Of a stretch of DNA of 64,000 nucleotides, positions 50,701 to 62,700 are shown one piece after another. The position numbers and the translations under genes were made by a program. The stretch spans positions 4,564,155 through 4,628,154 of the forward strand of contig NC_082596.1 of assembly GCF_030936135.1 (NCBI RefSeq), in the 5' to 3' direction. Numbering within the stretch: the stretch's first letter is position 1; every line of letters begins with the position of its first letter. Source of the stretch: Gavia stellata (taxonomy: Eukaryota; Chordata; Aves; Gaviiformes; Gaviidae). The notes under the pieces were generated by a model. The model searched no databases, was not told the origin of the DNA, and saw only the letters and a program-made list of their open reading frames with translations.

Positions 50701-53700
50701 GTACAAGCTGGCTCGCTGACACCACAGTCAAATACGCACACTTAACACTGATGTTATTAAACTTCTCTAGCTCTATATCCCACGTTCTGCACTTTGCACG
50801 CTTCTGTACATCTAGAGTTTATGACCTCCAGATTTTTATTCTATGTCATCTTAGCACCCAGCAAACTGTACTACATCAGCTCTGAAATTTTTGGTCCAAA
50901 GACCAAGAATTTTATCTAACCACTCATAAGTTACTGACTTCAGAGTGTTTCCTACACTCCTTACTGAAACTTTAAGTTGAGAGACAGATCTCTTAACAGA
51001 ATGGAACATGCCCTATATCCATAGGCATGCAAGAGAACAAGAAGTTACTTGATGCTCACCTCTATATCCCTGAAAGCAGCAATCTGGACATAGCCAGGAC
51101 GTCCTCCTTCAGTCAAAAGGAATAAGCGCTTTTGGGTCAGAGCTATTTTTCCTACACCATAGTTAGTTTTAACTGAGCAGGATAACTTGTAGACACATTC
51201 ATTTTTATCTAGATGCTCTATTACTGTTGGTGGCAGATTCACCTCTTGAGCTTCTGCTTCAGTTTCTTTCCAGTAGTTGTAGAAATCTCTGAATGTTTCA
51301 GGATCAATTTGTTTCTGATGTCCTAAAAAATTTTTTAAACTTGTTTATTGTAAGAAATGATTATACAGATTTGCACAGAAAGATACCTTTAAAAGAACCC
51401 ACTAACTTTCAAATTGCGCTCCTAACAGCATAATGGGTAAGTGAGGTGCAAAAACTACAAAAAATAGGCTTGGAAAACAGTTAAGAGACAAAATTCTTCT
51501 CTTGAGGTAGAAATAGTCCTCTGCAGTTAGCCTAGGCCATAGGTCCCATGCATCTGGCATCCTCCCTTCCACCCTACTCTACGGAGAAAGGGAGGGAACA
51601 AACACTGTGCCAGTCTTGCTTTTTTAAATTCATCCCAAAAATCCAGTCAGCCAATGGCAAAGAGTTTGTACTTCCCTACTGAACTGAATACTTTTCATTA
51701 TGAGAACTTTCCAGTTCTTTATTCTATTGAATGCTACTATATCATATACTTACCAATGTGGGATAAAAGCTAAAGTTGTAACAGTTAAAGACTTCAGCAA
51801 TAGGTATTCTAAGTAATTAATTAATTATCCTAAGAATTCAAGTGTTTGGACAGCAGAATCTCAAACACACACAAACTCTTGCGAGGTGTATGCTACCTCT
51901 GGCTTCAGAAAGTCTTGCTATAGTCTTGCCAATGTTTAATCCCTTGTGGCCACAAAATATTACAGTTACCAGAGTTAACTAGGCACAGGAAGAGAACTGA
52001 ATACTATTTTATAAAAGCACTCTCAAACTATGCTTTTAGAGATCAATCACAAGATTCAGATCTCATTCAGGACAGAAGAAAATTCTCTCCAATATAAACA
52101 TAGCCTCTCCTTTTGCTATGATGACCATTCAAGAGGAATTTCATTGTAGCCACTTGAATTCTGGATTTTGTTAGTTTATTTTTAACAGACTGCCACCTTG
52201 CCATGTTACCCAGTGCTTTGATAACACAGAGGTATTTTCCATTAGCACAATCTAAGCCAAAACAGAACTGCACACCATCAGATCACAAAACTACCTCACC
52301 TACCAAACCTGAAAAATTGTATTATGTTGCATGCCCAAATGTAAGTAGATTCCTTGCCTTTATTGCGGATGAAGTATAGACATTCTTGTACACATAAATC
52401 TATTCTCCATAATTATCCTATTTAAATAAAATTTTCCATAAAGCTCACATATTGTGAGTTTTTAAGAGGCCCAGAAAATGCTGAATAATAATTAAAAACA
52501 ACTGGAGACAAAAATTTTATTTGGGTTCGTAAAAAAAACAAAAACAGTTTGAAATTGTCATTGCACCAATGCAGATGGTCACTAAAAATGTACCTTATAC
52601 TTACCTACTGTTAGGGCATCAAATAACCGATGTATAGTGTCTATATCTTTGACAATCCCAGATTCCTGGATTCGCTTCACAAAATCATCCAGTTGCATGT
52701 GTGTTTTTGGCAATTCAAAATTTTTTACATGGTCGTCTACCTTCATAACTTCTCTTTGTTTTTCCATCACTCGACTTATCAGCTTCTTCAGCTCGGGTTT
52801 GCGGTCTGCTTGAGAACGCTCCGAAGGAGGCATGGTTTCCACTATTTTTCTTACAAGATCGGTAGGGAAAATTCTTAAGTCTGTTTTATCTAGGTTCTGA
52901 AAGTCAGAAAGTGCATTTAGTAGTTTCCCCTGCATCAAGCTAATAAGTCCCCGGAGGTAGAAGTACCTCGCCAGCAATGCTGAGTTGTCAGGTGGTAAGG
53001 TATTTATAGCTTTGCTGAGATGGTTGAAGAAGTCTGTATAGTAGGAATGAACACACTGGAACATCAGAGGAAAGTGAATTTCTGGTATTTTGAATGTACT
53101 GACTGATTTGGAGGGCATCTTCACAGCTAAAAACAAACAAACAAACGTACATTGACCAGTATAAGCAGTGAGTAAAAGTACGAGTATCTTCACAACCAGC
53201 AATACAACAAACATCAAAAAGAATACCCATCTTCACAGCTATTACATCGCATGCAAGTCAAGCAAGATTATAGTTGTGCTAGGGACACAAATATACAATT
53301 TTATGTCCGTCATCCTTATTATCAGAATATTCCCTAATCCGATAATATAAATTCTATGTTTAAAGCTAGTGGAGAACTGGACATAAGGTTGGTGAGGACT
53401 GAACATGGTTAGTGACTCAGGAAGAAAATCTCTAATATCAATCCTATTGTGACCAATCAGGCTTCTGTGGTACAGCAAAACTTACAGCAGGGTACAGACT
53501 GATTTAACATGCAAGGAGAAGCACAGACAGGCCCCAGCTCAAAATGACCCAGCTCACCATTTGTTTCCCGCATCTGAGAGTTTCTGTGAAAATTATTCAG
53601 TGATGTCACCCATAAAGGCAACAGAAAAGACACTGTATTTGTTCAACACATTCTTCCCTTACCAACACCTGTTTCTATTCTTCGAAGTGAGGAATTTCTA

Positions 53701-56700
53701 GTAGGGCCCTCTGGCAGCTTGATATCTTGCAGATTAGGCATACTGATTACCATACGCCTACTAATCATGTGCTGTGGATTAAATCGTTTAGAAGCCATTT
53801 TCTCCATAGTCAGTCTTCTTGGGGTATGAAACATCAAGTTTAATCTGAGAAAAATAAAAAAAATACATAACTAGTTTTAAAACCCGGTACACATACACAC
53901 TAAATTACTACTTGATTTTATTTTCTTCCGTATGATAGTATTAAATTACAATTACAGTACCCATTTAAAATTTCAACAGCCATGGCTGGACATGTTCATA
54001 TCACCCTTTTACAGTAATCTTAATAAAATGGCCTACCAATTAGTCATAATTTTGTTCATAGATGACCTGATCTCATATCAATAGAGTCAAATGGACTTTT
54101 ATCACTGATGTCAATAGAAGATTCAAAAGCAGAATAAGGAATGAGAAAACTTTACCTATCCTCTTCAGACTGGGTACTCAACTCAAGTCGAGCGAAAGCA
54201 TCCATCTTTCTGTTCAGACGAGCTTTAAGAAAAGAGTGAAACATGTAGGTCTCTAAAACCTGTGAGACACAAACTGGTTAACTGCGGATCATTTACAAAT
54301 CACATTTTTATTAGCACATTTTGCTCATTTTTATTACCTTTACATATGCAAAGCTGAGAACTTCCAATTTAGCAATCACAAACCCAAAAATATTTGAAAG
54401 CTTCAATAAAAGAGAACTAACTCAGTTTCCATTCACCTTCTGTCCTTTCATGATACTTGCTTAGTAGCAAACAGTAACCTCAGACCGCCCTCCAAGAGAT
54501 GAAACCAAACAAAAAATGAGAAATACTGAGCAAAACAGTAAGTTTTAGCTACAAGTCTAACAGTATATTTTCTGCCTATAACTAAGTGCTGATAATATTG
54601 TCTATGGTTTCTAAATTAACATTATGCCATCAAACTGAAAAGATAAGTGAGTTATCTTTTCTCCTGGTAACCCCCAAAATTGTTCCCTGCTCAGGTAATT
54701 ATTGTGGTGTCATCCAGAAATAACTTCTAAAAGGTCAGATTGCTACTTTTAGGATAGCAGACACCATAAAAAAATGCCAAGTATGAATTAAAAAGAGTGG
54801 AAAGCTACCATGTCCCACCATTGCAAATTAAAAGAAGATGAAAGCTAGGATTTGAGACAATACAACATGTGTACTATATAAATGTTAGTTCTAGCACAGG
54901 GCTTTTAGTATTGTTTGAAATAAACAATTCAGAAAACTAATCTGTTCAGCAAATCAAATGCAAACTTCATCAGGAGACAATATTGTTATAATTAGGAATC
55001 CTGTCTTTATGTTTACACAGCCTCCAGCCTTTAGAAACTTACTAACGGAAAGACAGTTGTATCTTTGAATGTAACTACGAAAAATTACTTTGATTAATGA
55101 TATATCCCAGATGCTTGCCTAAACTACCCTTGTTAGTCTTGGAGTTTATCACAGTACCAAAAAAAACCCAGCAACCCAAAAAACTCACTGATCAGACATC
55201 CGTGTATTTCTATGATGTTTTTAAAAAGCAAATGAGAAAGATTCATAAGTAAGTAATCTAGGTACTCTGAAATTAATGGAAATATTTCACCAACAAATAG
55301 GTCGTTCTTATTCAGGATGCCTCTTATCAATCCATTTGCGAAGTATCCTGTAAAATGGCATCTACAAAAGATTTCTGCTTTTAAGTATTTCTCCAGTAGA
55401 TGGCATATTTTGTTGGCAGTTGTAGGTACAGGAGATGACAAGCTGCAGGAACTAAGAGAGTCCTTTCTAATGTTTTTTTGGAGTACTCTTAATACAAATC
55501 TAGATACCACTAGTGACTATTCCATATTGTGTTATCTTCTAAGATTTACTTGAAAGCAAACCTGCCACTCTGTTATTTAGTATTTAAGTGAGTCAACTAC
55601 TCAAAGCTCTTCTTAAATGTGCACATCTGAATGTTAGATGAACTTTAAAATTTCAACTAATGAAATTGCCACTATTTCATTTATAGCATTAGAAACTGCT
55701 ACTAAAAATATTTTAATTATTTCTACTCATTTGAAATCCTGGTCAGAACATTTCTGATTAATTTCTCTCTTGATGACATATTAATAGGCTCTTTTTAATT
55801 TTTCCTTTTTGTTTGTTTGTTTTTAAGAATGCTTGCTAGTGTTGGAAGCTTTATCCAACAAACACTATTTCCTATTTAGGATTCATCGGTTTGTTATCTT
55901 TGAATTGCCAGATATTCTGTCACGTTTGGTGACTACTGCTTAAGTAAAATGAGATACTTTTCTGATCATTCCTCCATATACTGACATCTCCTTTAAACTG
56001 ATGTTCAGAAACTTTTCTTATCATATGTTTGAAGCAGGAAACAAAACAGGTGTTATCAACCATGGCCTGTTGATGTTAATAAACAGATCTTTTTGCCAGG
56101 TATAAAACAGTTACTCCAGAGAGCCAACCACCAAATTCTAGTGGCAAAGGAAACCTCTGTAACTTTCATATGCACCCATGGAACATAATTAAAAGCGAAT
56201 GTAAAATGGCAGATGCACTTTCTTACGTTCCTTGTTAAACCTTTGCTTTGACCCACAGGTTTGTTAAACAAGTTATAGTATCACAAAAAGTGAAGACACA
56301 GCTCAATAATATTTTACCTTTGAGAAGCTTAAATAACAGCACAACATGTCTTACAGTTGGTTAGAATAAGAAGCTACTTAATAAAGTCTCTGTTAAAAAC
56401 TACTATGTAAATTGTACCAAAGGGTGCAAGAAGGTGAGAAAGTTGTCTTGCATCCCTTCAGAAATCAGGTATTGACCATAGACACTCCCAGTTTAGGGTT
56501 ACAGTCTTCTAAACAATTATTTTTTCATTTAAGTAAGGTAAACTTTTTATTTAGTTAATAATCATAACACTTAAAAAAAATATCACAAGAGTTTATAACT
56601 TTGGATGTTGGCTTGCTGTGTCAAGACCAAATTCTTGTAGAACACTGTACATGGCTAGACACAAAGCCTCAAAACATGTAAATTCTGTTTCTCACATCCA

Positions 56701-59700
56701 CAACAGTTTAGTTTAATTCTTTGAAAGCAAATATTAATTTAATTGGGTGCAAACAGTTTAATGTAAAATAACAGCAAGGATGAAACTCTCAACCTGCCCA
56801 CTTCTGGGCAAAGTACCCTAACACTGAAAGATACTCTTACAGGAACCTGCGTACTCTTGGTCTCTTTCTCTCCCTGCTCTTTTCCTTCTGTTCCCCCTTC
56901 CTTTCTCCCTCCTTCTCACCCAAAGAATCTCCAACCTTTGACGATCAGTAATAATCCTCCACCAAGGGCATGAAGAACTGCTCTAAATCCTACAGTCTGG
57001 TGATAAAGACACTCTCCTTTTAATGAGGAAATTAAACCCACCCCATTTCCTTAGAATATACAAAGCCATTACATAAAAGGCAGACTTATGCACCAGTACT
57101 CTCTGTGCTCCAGAGGAAAACAGACTGCATCCTTCATAAAAACCTGGTTCACTTCACTGCATACACTGGGTGAAAACAGAGTAATTTTGGAGCTTCAGCA
57201 GATCAAGCTTACGCTAACGGAAGGATCAAGCCGATCAGGGCAGATGCAAAAGGGGCTCAGGGCTTGTATGGGAAAAACTCCATGCCCCTACAGGGTTTCA
57301 ATCTCAGATAAGCATCTGATAAGCTGAGTTAGCAGAAAGGCTAAGAAAAACTAAGTGGGGATTTCAGGTCGTCGTTTAGCCTCCAGCACTATTGGGCCTG
57401 GCCCGAGGCTATGCGCTATTTGAGTATTACTTCATGGCCTTCACCAGCACATAAAAGTAATCTACGATTATTCTACCTGGTAAAGCACATGTAAGCTAAA
57501 TCAACCCATGTCCCGCATGCTACGTCACACCGCAGGCCCTAAGGACACCAGTGCCACTCACGTGCTCAGAGTCAGCATCGTGCATTCACTGTGACTCGTT
57601 GAGGGAAACAGGCGCATGGCCTGGAGCCAAGCAGGCATCGTCAACTCCATGCCCTGTTGCTCAGGCTGCAGATAAAGCTGGTACTTTGATTTCTGTCATT
57701 TAAGCTCCCTCCTGCTGTGCTCACAGGCTTGCTGAAAACCCATGTCTATGTATGGGCTTCGGTCCAAACAGTTTGGACAGGTGCCTGTGCTTAAAATACA
57801 GTTTAGATGTAGCTTTACTGACCATCTGCCATAGGTTAACTTCACCCTCAAGGAATTACATTTAATTTGCTCTGGAATTACATAGTACCTTGCTCTCCAA
57901 AATGCTGTCTACTATTTATCTGTTTATAGTAAATTAAATAAAATAAATTTGGTAAAGCATTCTGTGAAAGTTGGTGGTTCAACACCACACAGACCAAACT
58001 GTGACCATTCTATTAATTTTTGGCATTAATCCTGAAATACAGATTAATAACAGAGAAGTACAACATATTTAACACTGAATTCACCTTTTTGTAAAATGGC
58101 TGGTCTCCGATTGCCCTTGTTTTCAGAAATTCTTCACTGTTAAACACTCTATGTTCATAATTTAGATGGTCTTTTACCTCCCTGGAGACAAAAATAAATA
58201 AATAGATAAATATGCTTGGAGATGTGTAAGCAAATTGTACTTTTGCAGTAGCAGCAGCCCACTGGTACTACTAGAAATACACTGCAGCATCAGAAGGCAA
58301 ACTCAGTTTTAATGAGCAAGTCTGAGTTACTGAATCCTAGAAAAAGAATGCAACCTCTTATAAGTAAGACAGCCTACCTACTGCCATTTCAAATCAGCAA
58401 ATTCACTTAGAGTCTGCGGGATCAATTTTAGTAACCCACAGAGGAGAATCTATATATTTAAGTCATGACTTAAGCTCCAACCCTGGAATTACATTTACAT
58501 ACACAGTTCCTGAATCACACACAGCCCATGTGGAGCACTAAAGACACAAGTGTACTTATCCGCATAGGCAACTTGAAAGATGCGATCTGACCTCACACTG
58601 TCCCATTACATTGCATCTGTAACATACACATGAAATAGTATAGATTATGCAACTTTTTGCTGCACTTTCAAACTCTGCTCATCAAGCCAGCAATAGCTGG
58701 AAATTGTGTTAAACTAAAGAGACAGAACTATTGAAATAAAAGAGAAAGCGAGATAAAGAACTGATGCATATTTTAGTATATGCATGGGCACAGCAGGCAG
58801 CAGGGGCCCTATACTACCCCTGGAAAACCAGACATCAATAATATCTTCTGTGCCCTAAAGGTGAGCCAGAAAAGGTTGTTTCAGGAGCAGAAAGGGGGAG
58901 TTTTTCAGAAAAAAAACTGTTCTCTGAACTGAAGTCTCTGAGTAAGAAAAGATTATTTCAGTTATTTAAGCTAGATATGTGCAAGTGGCTAAATCAGGGC
59001 TCCTTTTATTATCTCTTATTTCATCTACTTACGCTGGGTATTGAGGAATAAGAAATTCCCATTAAAACATGTGAACGAAGAAAATAGTTTGGTGAGCTAA
59101 AATCTGAATGTAAGTACAAAAGGGGAATCTCATACCCATGCATAGACCTGACAGAAGGCCTATACATCCTTTGTCTTTCATAAATCAGTGATAAAAGCCC
59201 ATTACCAGTTTATCAAGCCGTATGGGTTCAGAAAAAAGATGGTTAGTAAGAGTATGTAGTTCTACATAATTCTACGTAATTTAGCACTGTTTGCTTTAAA
59301 CATGGAACCTCCACACACACAAAAATACTACAGTGCTTCAATGAAGACAGTAGCAACTGGCAGCACAATTGCATCAGAGATTTACTTTCCTTCACTCCTG
59401 GATGCCGGTAGATATAGCATTAGAAGATAGAAGAAACAAGGCTGAAAAAAAGAACAAAGAAAGAAAGTTTGAAGGAAAGGAGAAAGAAAGCAAGAAAAGA
59501 ATCAACCCCTTTGCAAAACATATTATCTCTTAGAGAGCAAAGCATCTGCTCATTTTTTGTAGCCAAGCATTTAGTGCGTTAAAGAGTTCAAGCTGTTAGC
59601 AGCAAAATGCATTTCTCCTCATCTTTATCTGGAACATACTGTTGCCAAACACTGAAATCCACCAAATCCCACAGTGGTAGCACATCAGGTTGTAAATGCA

Positions 59701-62700
59701 TTTCATTTTCTTCATCCAGCTGTGCTAGCTGTAAAGTCTGTTCTATCCTCCATACCCAGCAGCTATTGTCCCCCTGGAGGGCCCAGCCACTTGTATGAAC
59801 ACTCCCCAAGCTGATCCAACAAAAGCAAGTGGGTATTTGGACTATATAAATTAACCCAGCACCTTCTGACCGAAAGTGTTAGGGAGAATTCTTGTGAGCA
59901 ATTCGGTAGGTGATCCAAAGGGGAACACTACCTCCAGCAAGAGGCAGTAAGAAATAGCTGGGGATGGTTATCTGCACAGCTGTTTGCAAACCTCTGCCCA
60001 TACAACCAGATTCTTTAGAAATACCAGGCAGGCACATTTTCATGGTCAAATATGTTAGTATCTATGTAAAAAGAAATGAAGCATATGCAAACCAGCCATC
60101 CATTTGCTGTACTTTTTTTTTGTACAAATCACCTACCACACTTCCATTCCCTCCCCAAATACAAGCAAATAATGGCAGGATTTACAAACAGCACCCACAT
60201 AAAGCAACTGTGGGTATCAGCACATTAGATTAGGTTAAGAAACAAGAAAAATTAGCATAGCTGGACCTTATTCGGGGGGGGGGGAACGAACCCCCACAAA
60301 ACAACCTACTCCACATCATTATTAAAATGTCACTCCCAAACCACAGCAAATACCCAGAAGTTCTTGTGCCAACGCTGTGCTTGAGCTGAAACAGCTCCTC
60401 TCCCTCCTTCATTCTCTCGTGGTTGCAATCTCCAGTTATCTCATCCCTTCTAAGAATTTGTACAGTTAGCCAAAACACACCCAAGTGTTCTGAATTGCCG
60501 ATCCTGCTTTCAGCTCTTCAACCCTGTCGCAGTTCAAATTTATTTTTCTCTAACAGGAGTGACTAAGAGTGTTTCCAGTTACAAATTAATATCCCTACTG
60601 GGCCTTAAGCTTTTGCTAATTACGAAATGTGAGGATTGCACTTCTCTTCCTGTAATCTTCATACAAGAGGCACAGAGGTTCAAAATTAGAACAGTTTTAT
60701 CTAAGATGTCGTAGCAATGTATGTGTACCTGAATAAATTAATTATTGATATTCCAGCAGGATAGCACGACCTCCTTCTCACATTCCCTCACAAAACTTAA
60801 AGAGACTTACAAAATATCTATAAAAGTAAGACAAAATAAAGAATATTTTCAGTGGCAGTGGAAATGTCTTAACCAGTACCATATGCTCATATAACAAAAA
60901 ATACTACATCCACTCACCTGAAGATATTAACAATTAACTGCAAAGTTGTTTGCTGAACTTCTGTATTCAGTTTCTGTTGCCAAGCCCTTCTACGCATTTG
61001 GAGTTCACCAAGATCTGTGCTGGCTCGGAGATGGCAGAGCTCTAGATCATAATGCAGCTGAAGACTCTCCACTCTACACAGAGGACAAAATTATCAAGTT
61101 ACATACTAAAACCAATGATTTTTTCCATACCTTGTAAAGAAAGAGTCATTTAGGCCTCACGCATCTTACAGCTAGAGAAAGTGCAAGATTGATTTGCAAG
61201 TGTTGACAAGCTAACAAGATTCCTGGAAGTCTTACTAGTACATGTAAATCACAGTGTACTCAGTCTTCTGTGTAAAGAACAGCAAAGTTCAGAGAATAAT
61301 CAGTATCAGTAATAAAAAACAAACAAGCATTCCAGGCATTGCAAAATAATATGATTATGATTACAACTGCTTAATGTTACCTCTTTATTAATTGAAATTT
61401 TCAATTTGCCCTTATCAAATACAGTGGTTTTTTATGAGTGAAATAATATAATTAATAATACAAAATAAAAAATTTAGAAACAGGGTTAAGCATGATTTAT
61501 GCACTAAGATAAACACAACTTCAACATCTTTTTACCTTTTTATGAAAGTTTCCGCTGCTTGCGCTGGAACATCTGGAATTTCAGGTTCGTCTTCAGCCAT
61601 TTTTGAATGTGTAATATCGCCATTATCTATATTAATTAGAATTAAGTCTTCAGTTTCCTTTTAACAAAATAAAATAGAATTACTATCAATATACTTATAT
61701 TGTAAAAACATTCACCTCTCCTTTAGGTACTCCTCAGACAATGAACTATTTCAGCAAGAAGGTAAACCAAAAAAGGATTGATTTTTTTTCCCCCAACTAG
61801 ATCATATGGATAACTAAACAACTACTTTCAAGAAAAAAAAGTCATTATATTAATAGATATTAGTCTCAGTACATAAACATTTGGTAACCTAGTATGCGCT
61901 TCATGTAGTATTAAATTACTACTGGATCTCTAAGCCCATCCTTGAAAAGGTATACATTATGAAGATATGTACAAAACCATACATATGTACACAAAGAAGC
62001 TCCCAGAAAGCTTTCTCCATTCAGCATGTGCTGCTGTACTTACCCTATGGAATGACAGCGAGGGAGGGAGGGTTTATATATTAGTCTCAAACACAGAAAG
62101 AAACACATGCTAATGCACAAAAAGTCACAGGGAGGTAAAGCCCATGCTGACCTCTCAGTCTGCGATTTTAATAACCTTAAAGATCAGACTGCAACACAGT
62201 GTATACTATAAGCAAAACACAAAATCTTTCAAATTATCTCAAAGTGTGTTCTCTAATCGGTACTTATTTCTGATAGTGACATCATCTTACCGCTAACTAA
62301 AATAAATATTTATCTGCTTCATTTTAACTTAATTCTTTGGTTTTTGGACTTGCCTAGATGAACCAGTCTCAGTTTGACTTATAATTAGATGGATTCATCT
62401 AATACAAATTTACACAATTTTTCTGTGTTTGCTTTTGAACACTTGGAGAAACCGCATGTGACACCCTCAAAAAAGTATATTCACATTAGCCCTCCACTAC
62501 AAAGCTGAGTTTTTCTTAAATCTTTTTGGGTAACCAAGATTAATATTACCCATTGAAAGAGGCTTAGTTAAATAAGATTCTGAAAAAAGATGACAAAAAA
62601 GCCCTCAGAAAAATTGTGAGATTATATTCTTTACATCATTGCTTTTTCATTCTTATTTTGCTAAATATTTCACTATGGGGAACAGCAGCATCATTAGAGT

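Noticed and set aside
52988..53236. An alternative frame at the 5' end of the large DENND3 exon ([14 protein letters not shown]) that hinted at a frameshift
   Set aside because: The upstream exon leaves one base, which sets the frame that reads [11 protein letters not shown]; that frame fits the family and stays open for the whole exon, while the alternative stops after about 45 codons.
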